From: Paramarasmius palmivorus
Lineage: Eukaryota > Basidiomycota > Agaricomycetes > Agaricales > Marasmiaceae
Direction of reading: 5' to 3'
Assembly (NCBI GenBank): GCA_037176845.1
Contig: JAYKXP010000012.1
Location: forward strand, 496,001 to 560,000
DNA length: 64,000 bases
Positions 46,850 to 58,507 of the stretch are shown here, in pieces. How positions within the stretch are numbered: position 1 is the stretch's first letter; every line of letters starts with the position of its first letter. A program made the translations under genes and the position numbers. The notes beneath the pieces were generated by a model. That model searched no databases. It had not been told where the DNA came from and was given only the letters and a program-made list of their open reading frames with translations.

Positions 46850-48585
46850 CTACACTATCTTTCCGTCCACTACGGTTTTCGCCTTCGCCGGGGGATCCAC
46901 GGCTTCCCGCGATTCAACATGAACAAAGACCTTGGCCGCTCAAAGATAAGGACCCCTGCCGCTCAACACTAATGAAGAGATTCTTACCTCCGGGCGCGAG
47001 TTCAACATTTGTGGGCCGATCTCCGAATCAACGCCGAACTGGGAAGAGAACAAATCAGCCACCAAGCATCCAAGCTGAAGACAGGAAACACGTGGACATG
47101 AACATACACGTCGAAAACCGAAATCGCCTTGAGTTTGTTTCATCCACGTGTTATCGATATCCCGATACTTCAAGCCGCCTCGGGAGTTCAGAGAAGACAG
47201 AAGAGAGTTTGTGTAGAGCTTTGGAAGAACGCAATTGAAGATGAGATACCTGATGGAAGAATGCTGTCAGCGTCTGCGTGCACTCCTAGAATGGTTTCAC
47301 TGACGTTCCGCCTGAACCTAGAAGATAGAATAGAAGGTTTACCATCGCACAGATGGCAGTAATGAGACCGGTTTGAACGGTCACTGAGGTAAAGATCGGT
47401 TAGCCAGTGTCGACCATGACAGGGAAAGAAAGAAACGGACTCCGGATGATGCGGTCAATACGCGAATCAGTATCTTTGAATCCGGTTTTGTGTCTCCTCT
47501 GTCGTGATGGAACGGAAAAGGTCATCCGGCTGGCGGACGGAGAACAAGAAGCGTGAACTCACGAGGTGTATGACCAGTGAGGTTGTAATGATGATATCCG
47601 CTATCGTCGCACATACGAGCCCTGGGAAGAAACAAGATTATTGGTGTCGAATGCCGGGTACAGAAAGACCTGACACTTACAAATGATCACCACTACCTGA
47701 AATGTGTAGAATTTAATAAACATCTTGACGATGGTGCATGCAATGGCAGTAGCGATACCCATAACTGTACGAGATTCACAGAATTAACACAAGTATTAAA
47801 TGTAAAGTGTAGTTACTTACGAAAAGCGACAATGGAACATATGAGGATGACGATAAACAGAAACCAACTTCCAGTTAGAAGTTTGACTCGCCAACCGAAG
47901 AAGGTTTGAACCATGCCACTAATCATGCCCTAGTTTGGTATTGAGCAGCGAGAAGCGATGAGAAACGGGGGGTGTACCGAAAGAGCGGGTTCTGGACTTG
48001 AGATGAGCATTGAAATGCATAGCAACAGTGATAAAAACTCCGACCTGTGTTGAATACCCAGTTGCTTGTAGCGAGGAATGAGGGATCATCTGAGAAGCAG
48101 CAACGATTTGAGAGGGCACATGGCAAGCAAGAGCAATTTGATGTACCAAAATGCCTGATCACTGAATCATATAGATATATGACGATGAATACGCAGTGGA
48201 AGGCGTCGGAGACGAGGAGTAAAACAACCTTCCATGATCAATCAATCATCACCTCAGAATGATAGCTTTGCAGTAGCATACGAGGTATTTGATGTACCAT
48301 GGGTCCCTGATTTGCGATTATTGGAACAGAACGCGACGTGATAACCATGGACTCACTTCTTGTTGTAAGCGTTCCAGTAGATGTAACTAGATACTTATTG
48401 AGCCAAATTGTAGAGGAGGTGACGGAGAAAACTCGCGTCTGCGTAATGGAAATGCCGAACAAAAAGGTTGTGAGAATGCCACCAATCAAAAACGGTCCAT
48501 GCCTACAAGAAGTTGTAAGTCCCTGGCTACTCGCCGGGGATATAGGACAAAGCACTTACGCAAGTTCTGCCGGACTGTGACCCAT
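46850..48585 (-). CDS. DUF6534 multi-pass membrane protein, copy C
   Basis: Same exon plan as copy A, from ATG at 48585 (exon 1 48560-48585, 26 nt) to a TAG at 46850-46852. Membrane segments: HGPFLIGGILTTFLFGISIT, LLLVSDAFHCVFIVIYL, MVQTFFGWRVKLL. The DUF6534 end is complete: ADIIITTSLVIHL, RRHKTGFKDTDSRIDRIIR, LPKLYTNSLLSSLNSR, then a VFVHVESREA tail. Exon 6 is nine bases shorter than in A. The second intron begins GCGAGT after CAGAC, a GC donor where A has GTGAGA; translation continues in frame from the acceptor CTAG as TYIYWNAY. Unlike A, B and D it has no F-box gene facing its 3' end. Function unknown. Confidence 0.75.
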
Positions 48586-49633
48586 AGTCGGTTTGCGATT
48601 TGAGAGGGAAGATGGTGGTAGCAGTCAAGACCCCGAAAGATGTAGTGTTCATATAAATAGCTTCAACTCTGAGTTCGTGTCTTCGGCCAACGAAATGAGA
48701 AGGATGAGAACATTTTGCACTTCGCTTCCCAGCGCTGAATTGAGTCTGAGTGCTGATCCCATTAGCTTCTCCTCTCCGCTGTAGACTCTATCAGGAAACT
48801 CTTACCGTGGTATATATATCATTGTTCTAATCGTGGATCATCACACCATTGTAAGTCCGCTTTGAGTCGACGACGGCGATAACGCAAGTTGCTGGTTATT
48901 CCTCTTCACAAACTTGCTAGTAACAAATCATTAGAATGAGAAGACATAAGTTCATGATCATTCCTGCTCACCAAGGCTCAGTTGAACTACGGGGCTCGCC
49001 CATGTCTACACCACAGAATTCAACCTCCGAAGACCAAGGGACGCCGATGTGAATTCCTTGACACGTTTTCCTCATCTCTCTTCTGCCGGGTTAATTGAAA
49101 GCTTCTGGTAATGCGGCTCCATATCGTATGGCATGATTTGGGCGACCTCGGCGACCTCCATGCTTGTCTGTATCGATTCAATGGTCGAGCGCTGGTGAGT
49201 AACACTAGAGTAACACTGAGTCACTGAGAGAAGATAATCAAGGTCACCTGATATATTTCCCATATAATTCGATTAAAATTTGTCGCGTCCCGACTCGGTT
49301 CCGACTCCCCGGCAGTCGTCATTTGTCCTCCTCATCTGCTCCACACACTAGCAACTTCATCTGCGGTCAGCAGACCCAAACATTGAATTATTATCAAGCA
49401 CTGGGTCCTAAGTAAAGGCTTAGTCGATGGGGTCGGAATGGAGGCTGTTGATGATATAACGCGTCCATTATGGCAAATGTAACATGTTCCAGACAGGCCT
49501 AGCACTAGTAAGTCTGACAAGCTCTCCACTTCTTACTGGGTCGCTGAAATCTCCGGTATTGATCATGATAAGACCTTGTACAGGGATGGCACTGTATATA
49601 AATATCGCAAGAATTTTATCGCTTTCTCTGTCA
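48586..49633. other. Intergenic before P450 2
   Basis: About 1 kb without a supported gene, ending in the TATA box of P450 2. Confidence 0.45.
49595..49604 (+). promoter_or_regulatory. TATA box of P450 gene 2
   Basis: TATATAAATA lies 30 bases before the ATG at 49634. It supports that ATG and implies a very short leader. Confidence 0.5.
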
Positions 49634-51884
49634 ATGGATCTGTCACTATACTGTCGAGCCGCTGTCATCCTTTTGTTGTGCTATTTCGCGCCAAAGCTCC
49701 TGAAAATTGGTACTCGGGAAGATTTCCTACCTCCTGGCCCCCCACGATACCTGTCCTAGGCAATTTACTCCATTTTCCCAAGCTCTCAGTACAATGGAAG
49801 TGCGTGTCCTGACATCTCTTTCCTAGTCTCCTTTGACTTCCGATCTATCTACAGATTCACCGAATGGGCCCAGAAGTACGGCGGAATCTACTCCTTGAAA
49901 CTTGGTCCCAAAACCGTAATCGTCCTCACCAGCATGGATGCGGTCAGGGAACTACTCGACAAGCGTAGCAAAACGACCAGCGGTCGACCAATGAGCATGG
50001 CAGCAGAGCTGGTTACCAACGGGATACATATGGCTCTCGGCAGGTACGGTAAGTATCCTCTTGGATCGCTGTCGTGCTCCGTGCTTACAGTTGTATAGAT
50101 CAGGCATGGAAAAAACAGCGAAATCTTGTTCAAACAATCCTCACCCCTGCTGCTGTTCAGCGGCATTATCCCATACAGGTGCTCACGATGCTCATTATTT
50201 GGTCTTTATTGCTTACCGTCGTCATCCGAAAGCGCGCCGAAGCCATACAAGTTTTATACGATTTCCTCAAAACTCCAGAAGTACGTGAAGGACTTTTGCC
50301 CTACAAACCCGATATGAATACCTATGCCAGAACTTCTTTCATCACATTGCTCGTTACTCCAACTCCGTGATCATGTCGGTTCTGTGGGGCAAACGCTGCC
50401 CAAGACACGAGACCAAGGAAACCATCGATATCTTCGTAGCCTCGCGTATCTGGAACGAATTAATTGCGCCTGGTGCCATACCGCCCATTGATATCTTGCC
50501 TCTCCTTAGCTATATCCCGGAGAGCTGGGCAAAATGGAAACGTCAGGTCAGAGAACTCAAGGAGAAGCACCGAACAACACACCTTGCTTTATTCGACGAA
50601 TGCGAAAGACGAATGAAACGCGGAGAAGGGAACGGCTCGTACATGGAGGAGGTTCTGAGCCGCCAGGAGGAGTTTGGATTGACGAGGGAGATCCTTGGGT
50701 ATTTCTGTTTCAAGTACTGGAAAAGCTCACTACACGCTAACATGCTTAAGATATGTAGGAACGGTCTTGATCGAAGGAGGCTCCGACACCACTTCAGCTG
50801 CCCTTCAAACACTCATTTTGTTCCTCACTGCGTATCCAGAGGTTCAACAAAAAGCTCAAGCCGAGCTAGATCGTGTTGTCGGTGCTGAGAGGCTCCCGAC
50901 TTTGAAGGATTTCGACAACTTACCCTATCTGCAAGCTATCGTCAAAGAGGTACGAGTACATCATCTGTCCAAATGATATAATATTCTAATAGGCTTCCAT
51001 AGGCACATCGAATTCGTCCGGTAGCGCCTGTTGGTATTCCGCATGCTACGACGCAAATCGAGAATGTACGCAATTTTTCGCTCTACACTAAGCATCAAGG
51101 CATGAATTCTCGTTTATAGTACGAAGGATATATCATACCCTCGGGAACAGCAATATTCTTTAATACATGTATGTCTATGTGATTCATATAGTCTATACCC
51201 CTCACCGCTGAGGTTTGTAGACGGTATTTATCATGACCCAGGTAATCGTTCTTCTTTCAAGGGGCCCTAAAGTCACTGATGAAACTCGTCTCACAAAGAG
51301 CTCTTCGAAGATCCCGAATCATTCTATCCCGAAAGGTTCCTCCTCACGGAGCATGGGACAAAGCCAGGTGTAGACGACAGTGACTTTCGGGCGAACCTTG
51401 TCTTCGGGATTGGACGGGTGCGTTCAATACTACCTACGCAGGACCATACTAACCAGCGATCGTAACAGAGAATGTGCCCAGGTATTCATCTGGCTCGGGA
51501 TTCATTGGTACGTAGACTCGGGTGCTTTTAAGATGATGGCTCACCATGCATCATGTTCCAGGCGCTCAACACGATGAACTTGCTTTGGGCTTTTAATTTC
51601 AAGCCTGCCAAAGATCCGGATACTGGGAAGGACATACCTATTGATATATGGGGTTACGGAGAGGTTAGTAGTCTACAGTCATGACTGAACGCAACTCGCT
51701 CATCACTCTCCAGGGCCTAGCACTAGTTCCTAAGCCGTTTAAATGCCAGATTGTGCCTCGCGGGGAACACGTCGAAGAGATTGTGGAGCGTGAATTTCGT
51801 GCCGCGTCGGAGACTTTCGTCAAATATGAGAAGGAGCTGGCGCAGGAGGATAAAGAATGGGTCGAGCGCGTCCGGGAGAGTTAG
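49634..51884 (+). pseudogene. Cytochrome P450 monooxygenase 2, frameshift in exon 1
   Basis: Paralogue of the gene at 25348. Exons: 49634-49799, 49855-50048, 50099-50178, 50233-50280, 50331-50698, 50751-50949, 51003-51065, 51120-51168, 51221-51241, 51299-51417, 51469-51507, 51562-51663, 51714-51884. Exons 2 to 12 have exactly the lengths found in P450 1. Motifs: EGGSDTTSA (I helix), EAHR (ExxR), FYPERF and FGIGRRMCPG (haem cysteine); all are intact and all introns are GT-AG. The anchor helix and DFLPPGPP are in one frame, while IPVLGNLLHFPK is in the next; a run of six C at 49738-49743 would need seven. Either a young pseudogene or a homopolymer error; repaired length would be 539 residues. 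Confidence 0.82.
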
Positions 51885-52868
51885 TGATGTTTGGCATGAT
51901 GGGTTTGCTAGGGAGGCTTCTACACTAATTTATATCCATACACCTAAAAGAGATATATACGTGGGCGAGTTTGTGATACAATAAACGCGACCAATGGGTG
52001 GTTCTGCTTACTGTACTGAGTAAGAGTCTAGCTCCTCGGCAGCCTGGGCGCCTAATAAACATCCCTTGTTTCTCATCCACCACCTCGTCCTTCATTTGTC
52101 ACTACAACCTTGCTCGGAATCCTAAAGGATCTGTTTGCCAGAAACGAAACCAAGTTTTCTTTTTTTTTTTTTTTTTTTTTTGTAAACGTATGTATCTCAA
52201 GAGTACGTACTCAACTGCACCATTTCTACCTCCGAGCTCGTTATACTGATATCAATCACACCGTCGGCCTTCTAGACGTTTGTATTCTGTCTTTTTCACA
52301 GGCTTACAAAGTCAAAGAGGGTTTTGTCGGGCATAGTTATCGGTTGCGAAAGAGTGACAACGTGCGCATTCTTTCAGCCTGTTGAGCAAATCGAATTACT
52401 GACATTCTGATGATGTTCTGGGTACCTGTTATTCGCATCCCCTCACCACTCGCTCTCAGACCCTTCTAAGAGAAGAAGTGCACGCTCTCCCCAGGACTAG
52501 CGCCGTCGGTGTTGTTTATTAGCATCAGGCCCCCCGAAGGGAATGGTCTGATTTTGGCTTGTGTGGTGCGTTCCGAGTCATTCCCACCTCAGAGTTTGGC
52601 TAATCAAACTCCTTTAGGTTAAATCACAGTCTAAAAGTCTCCCATTCAGTCCTTTCTTTCATTCATGCCAGTTCCAGCTTCAGGGCTCGTATCCCCGCAT
52701 CACCCTTCCCCATGCTGACGAAGACAACAAGCAGAAGGATGCTGAATCATCTCTAAAACCATAGAAACACTCGTCAGCGGTTTGGCTTTGTAAAGGTCGG
52801 TACTCCCTTATGCGGAATAGTGCCATACCTTAAAAGCTTCGACACTGACTGCATTATTCCCCAGGATC
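51885..52868. other. Intergenic with poly-T tract
   Basis: About 980 bases. A poly-T run of about 20 lies at 52160-52181. No gene is supported. Confidence 0.45.
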
Positions 52869-54257
52869 ATGAAGTATCTCTCTGTCTTCACCGCTTTCAT
52901 CACAACCACGCTCTTCCAATATGCAGGTATCAGGCCTGTCAATGGTGCATCCGTCAATACTGGCCAACTGCTTGATGCACAGGTACGTAATGTGACGTTC
53001 TTCTGTTCTGTTCTGCCCTCACCACCGTACATCCGCAGTCATCAACCACCACTGGTAGTGCCGACGTGATGGACGCTTCAGCCTACAAAGATGTTCAGAC
53101 CAGCCGGGGACTCAATTACCATTACTATTTCTCTCCTCCCAGCGATGGAAAACCCTTCTTGGTCTTCCTGCATGGCTTCCCATCCACATCTTACGACTGG
53201 CACAAACAGGTAGGACTCAACGCTGATCAGCGTGCGTGCCCATACTGACGGATTATACTGAAAAGGTCCCATATTTTCAAGAAAAAGGCTATGGTCTAAT
53301 CGTTCCCGATTTGCTGGGATATGGCGGTACAGCAAAGCCTCTCGACCCAGCAGCCTATCGCTATAGTCTAACTAGCAAGGATGTCATTGACATTTTGGAT
53401 GCGGAGGAGATTGAAACTGCAGTTTTTATCGGGCATGACTGGTGAGTTCTGTTGACGCTCCTGGCAGCAGTTCTCATATCTCACGACACCAGGGGCGCAC
53501 TGCTGACTTCCAGAATTGTACAATACCATCCCGACCGCGTTATTGCTTTCGGAGTACTCGCCGTTGGGTATCAAGATTCGTTTGCTGACTTCAACTGGGA
53601 GGCTAGCAATGCTCAGACAAAGGAGGCGTTCGGATATGAGCTCTTTGGATATTGGGAGTTCTTCAGCGAAGATGGTGCAGACAAACTTATTGAAGCCAAG
53701 GTATGTCTGTCTCTCAGGTCTTACTTTGACCGTAAAGTTCATGCAGCTTTACTAGTTCGACAAGTTCTTCAACCTCGGATTCCCTGAAAACGCTAAAGAA
53801 TGGATTACGGACTTCGCTCCTGTGGGCGCTCTCAAACGATACCTCACATCCAGGCCGACTGCACCACCTCCTTCATGGATTTCCAAAGAAGAAAGACGAA
53901 TCCAGACAGAGGTGCTCCTGAAGGGTGGTTTTGCTGCTCCTCTGAACTACTACAAGGTCATGTTCTTTGGCATCGGGCCAGAAGATGATAAGGGTATATT
54001 TTGTCGAATGCTTTTCGATCCCTCGATTTGCTGACGGACGTGGTGTAGGTCTCCCTCGTGTGGCTACCGATAAGCCCGCATTCTTTGGCGCTGCGTCGGA
54101 AGACTATGTTGCCCGTGTTGAAACACAGGTTCCAACTACCCAGCAACTGTGCTCCAATCTGACCTTGAAGGAGTTCCAGTCGAATCATTGGGTACAGCTT
54201 TATCAAGCAGATGAAGTGAACAGGGAACTTGGATCGTGGCTGGAGAGCGTCTTTTAA
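52869..54257 (+). CDS. Secreted epoxide-hydrolase-like alpha/beta hydrolase
   Basis: Predicted 371 residues from six exons: 52869-52982, 53039-53209, 53266-53441, 53493-53700, 53756-53993, 54049-54257; all phases agree. A hydrophobic N-terminus (MKYLSVFTAFITTTLFQYA) looks like a signal peptide. The oxyanion-hole motif is LHGFPST (His83), the nucleophile elbow is GHDWGA with Asp153, and the catalytic His is in SNHWVQL near residue 349. An Asp nucleophile in HDWG is the mark of epoxide hydrolases (and haloalkane dehalogenases), which open epoxides by an ester intermediate. DLLGYGGTAKP is also typical. A cap region with two tyrosines would settle epoxide hydrolysis but I cannot assign them. It lies 1 kb from the P450, an enzyme class that can make epoxides; a joint pathway is only a possibility. 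Confidence 0.83.
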
Positions 54258-56520
54258 TCAAACGAACTATGGATTACTGTGTAGTAGTCCACAGTATGTA
54301 GAATGAATATGTATGAATCTGTCCTTCGCTCTAACAGTCCCTGCTGACGATGATGAAACCTCATTTCAACCATATCTCGGCTTGCAACCACTCCCAAGTG
54401 CTCGCGCTGTTTGCGGTACCTTAGCGTGGAGATCCGTTAGGTATTTTTATTGGTTTACCTTCCAGCCTTCGCTTAACTTTGCTGATACAGATGACGGGCA
54501 CCATCTGATATCCCATGAAGAGTAATTCCCGCTACTGCTAAGTAGAGGGTTTATTATACAGCCCCGTTTCAGATCTCTTTTTTGCACCGTCGAGCTCACT
54601 CCACGTGATAAGAAACGTGACGACATCACATGTTTTTTTCCCACTCCCGGCCCGAGTCCTCAGACCGAATCCGCCATCATTGATCATCTCATCTTAATCC
54701 CTTTCTACCACATACACAGCATCTCTGATAGGGCCTTCAGTAACTCCCTTGTCTTGACCTCTTAAGGCACCTATATCAAGTTATATTCGCCCGGCTTTCC
54801 TTCAACATCAACTCTCGCAACATCCTGGACATGGGAAAACATTCCATACCCGAAAAGTATAGGCACGTTCATGGCTATACGTACTTCAGTACTTACCGCT
54901 CAACCACCTCGGACCCTTCGGGAATCGGGATAGGACTATTAGAGTGCACACTCATGATAGCACAACTAATGAAGCCTCCAGAACCTTCGTTGCGCTTTAC
55001 TGAGTGGTTTGGGATGTTGGGCATTGACGTTGGTGTTAGAAAGCGCGCGCGTAGACGCGAGAGTCTCCCTTGTACTTCTGCGCTTCCTCTGGCAGCATGT
55101 TGTTCATGAAAGCGGAGCCTACTCATATGTATCGTCCAACGACTGTTTCCACGTTCTTGTCCTAGGAAATTGGTTAGGAAAACTCGGGACAGCTCAGCCC
55201 AAGCGACGAAACGGTTGCTAAACAGATAGATCACTGCTGTCAGACGTCCAGCTCACTCTCCGAGTATGTGGTACCCCATCTTGTTCACCTGTCCTTTCTG
55301 TCATGGATTCTGGTACTAATCATTAGCGAACCGTCGGTGGGCAAGTCAATGATATCTCAATTTGCCATCCCTATATTTCTTGTCGGACCCAGGCGGGCAG
55401 GCGCCCCATCGGAATACAACAAATATCCCGTCTAATTTTGGGCATGTATCGACGTTGTTCCACTTTCGCAAGTGGGTAGCCAACGGGCGCTTACCATCCG
55501 TGCATTAGCGCCCAATTCCGCTCAAGGTAAATTTATATGTTGAACATCGTCTTTCGAACCTTCGCTAATGGCCATGTTGAGTAGGCGTTCTGCAAATTCT
55601 AGACATTCATTATGATACCCTAGAGATACCATAAACAATGGATCGAGTTCGAGGCGGCCCGGGCTCCATGAGAAACTGGACGTTTCTTCAATTGAATCCT
55701 AAAACTATGACCACATTTTGCATGTTTAGGGATGATGCATAGCCGTGACGACGCAGTCGTATATTTGAATGCTACCCCTTATCCTCAAAAAGTTACACCG
55801 ATGGGTCTCGGCTCATTACGATTAAACTGGACTGGTCTATCTCGAGGTATGTTTCCAGAATTCAGTTTCATTTATCATCGCTAATGGTGGTTTAAACATT
55901 TGATAGGTGTATTTCATATACCCCACTGTGACAAAAGAAAACAGTTTACATCCGTGTGAACAGGGAAGTGCAAGAGAAACTCACCTGTGCCTGTGAGGAG
56001 CCAGCCAGAGGCTGGGCGACGAACAGGCACATAGAAAACGCGGCTGAATACTCAGTACTCAATTCATCACCCATTGCAAAATTGAATTCTTGAGCATGAT
56101 AAGTAAGGTGGCCTACATGCTACAAGTATCATTGTGTACCAAGTCACTCGCTGGCGGAATAAGTCTAGTTTCAAAGATTACTCAAGCTTCAAGCCCTGTA
56201 GGCTGTGAGAAGCTAGCTAAAGGCCGGGCAACACATAGGGTGACGTTATAGCATTGACGCTTGGACCCGGAAGGAATTTCTTGTCACAACATTTCATTCT
56301 ATGCGTTCTCTGAATACAACAGTGTCAAAGCAGGAGCGGGCTGTGCCGCTCGTCGGCCACGAACATTATTTCGTCAATACTATCTTCGTACCGTGGAAGC
56401 GCCGTTCCCGAAGCAGGACTCAATCACGAGATACAACTTGACGTGGGAATTTCAATAACCGAGCCACTCGTTGAATCACAGCTCCCTCAAGCCTTCCACC
56501 AGCTCCTTGAGTGACGCTAG
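54258..56520. other. Long intergenic stretch
   Basis: About 2.3 kb. Frames at 54831-55109 and 56261-56458 start with ATG but have no recognisable motif or supporting neighbours. No RNA gene or repeat is recognised. Confidence 0.4.
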
Positions 56521-58153
56521 ATGTCTCCAGCAGTGTCCGGTACGTGTTCGATGAAGTGGAAGTATCTTTATACGCTAATTTCTTTTTTCAGACGGAGTAG
56601 CCCCCACACTAGATGAAACTCTCATCTGCGTTGGAGAAGATGCTCGAAGGCTCAGGTCAGAACGCAATGCGAGAGCACCAATATCCCGGCTGCATGTTGA
56701 GCTCCTCTCTCGCATCTTTCAGATGTGTGTTCCAGAACCTAACGAATCACTCGTTTTTCACTACTGGACCTCCAGCCAACCACACTCATATCAACGATAC
56801 CTATGGCTAGCATTCTCGCATGTATGCCGTTTCTGGCGAACGGTGTCAATCAATTCTTCCGTTCTCTGGACGCGACCAGACTTCACGAGACCTGATCTCG
56901 CAAGAGAGATGATTGCACGGTCCCGAGGATCTCGTTTGGATATCCGTTTCCCAGAGATGAGCGAGAAGAGAAGGTTCAACTTCAAGTTAGCCGCGTCAGT
57001 GCTCTTGGAAGCATTGTCCCTCGGACGGAGGCGAATTGAAGTGTTAGAACTTCATCTACCCTTTTCCCTGTTGTCCGATATCATGCAATTTTTGGTTGGT
57101 TCCATGCCGGTCTTGCGGTCCTTCCGTTTGTCGATCACAGACAGGAAGCAGTTATTGCTTCCTCCCAATACTTTAGGAAGTCAAACACCGGAACACCTTG
57201 TTCGTTTTCATTTGGAAGGATGTCATGTACCATGGGCATTTGGGATTCGTTCAACGAATCTCACATCGCTCTTTTTGGATGGGAGCCCTGACAGCAGACC
57301 AACGGAGGAGCGCTTTTATGCTATTCTGAGGCAAACAACCCAGCTGGAAGAGCTAAGCCTGGGAATTAATGCACTTCCGCGAGCATCTGTGGCTGGCTTG
57401 CCAGCACCTACCATTACATTGCCGTTCCTCCGGCACATCTCACTGCTGTCCTGTGTATTCCCTTTTGAGGTCGTCAACTGTAGTCATGTGCTGGACAGCA
57501 TGTCTTTCCCTACATGCGCCGTCATTAAAGTTGGCGTAGCTCAGGCTATTCTCACTTCATTCGTTATTTCGTCAGCCACTTCCGGCCCTCTTTCGCCGAT
57601 CTTTAACTCCCTTTCACGACACCTCGCAACACCAGTACCATCCAGCGACGCGATCAAGACCCTCTCACTTCTCAATGATCGGGGCCGTAGCATAGACCTG
57701 AAAGCATATCGTGTTCACTTATCAGCATCTGAGCTCGAGGCAAGCTCTTCAGTCCCGGATGTGTTCATGCAATTCTCGGGCTGGGGTAGTAGTGGCAGTG
57801 GGCGGCTCTTCACAGATGCAATGCGTGTTGTTCCATGTTCAGCCATCTCGACACTCTGTATTGGATACACACCCCCTGGAATGGACTACATCGAGTTCTT
57901 ATCCCCTCTGCTGTATTCAACGCAGCTAAGGAATTTGGTGATGCATGGCAGCTCATGTTCTGCTCGAATTTTGGGTGCTCTCCTGCGGTCCAGCGCTAAT
58001 GCCAATTTGGCAATGCCAGCATTGCGAGTAATGGAGTTTCGAGAAACCGAGAGTTGCGTCCGACTCGGAGTCGAAACTCTGGGGGATCTCATACAAAGGT
58101 ACCTCGATCTACGCGGAAGTCGTGGCGTGCGTCTCCCTGCTGTCATATTTTGA
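56521..58153 (+). CDS. F-box protein, module 3
   Basis: Predicted 526-residue F-box protein. Exon 1 is 56521-56539 (19 nt), intron 56540-56591 (GTACGT...TTTTTTCAG) in phase 1. The long exon opens with a short charged helix (EDARRLRSERN) and the F-box ISRLHVELLSRIFQMCVP, then WLAFSHVCRFWRTVSI. The in-frame ATG at 56723 lies within the F-box and cannot be the start. The body resembles the genes at 39019 and 62452 (REMIARS, LEGCHVPWAF, LAMPALRVMEF). The stop faces the DUF6534 copy D at 355 bases. Confidence 0.87.
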
Positions 58154-58507
58154 CGACATCGACACAGCCTCTGCCATTTGGGACATCGCTGTCCAGGCTG
58201 TCTAGATGGGTTCTGTAATCAGACTTTGGTCGAGGTTTCCCCCTTAACTTCGTTCCACTTCCTTCTCTCGAACCACGTCTTCATTTTGCTCCCTATATTT
58301 CTTGGTACAATCCCATTTTCACTCCGTCGTATCATGCATTAGTTTCGAGTACATGAACCTGATGCCACGGTATTTTGAAGCTCACCGTACCATTACCCGC
58401 TTCCCAAATGATTTTTTGATCCGGACCGTTGCTAGTAGTATGATAAATAGGAAGTTGAAAGCATTGCTATCACACCAAACAAGCCATTTACAGTTTACGT
58501 GTCGCAA

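Noticed and set aside
49484..49633. Upstream extension of P450 2
   Set aside because: It lies before and across the TATA box; the anchor helix starts at the ATG at 49634.
52160..52181. Poly-T run as the poly-A tail of a retroposed gene
   Set aside because: No coding remnant or target duplication is visible beside it.
54831..55109. ATG-started frame of 92 residues
   Set aside because: No recognisable domain and an equally long frame on the other strand; not enough to call a gene.
56723..56730. ATG inside the F-box as start of the gene at 56521
   Set aside because: It would delete most of the F-box; sequence upstream continues the domain in frame.
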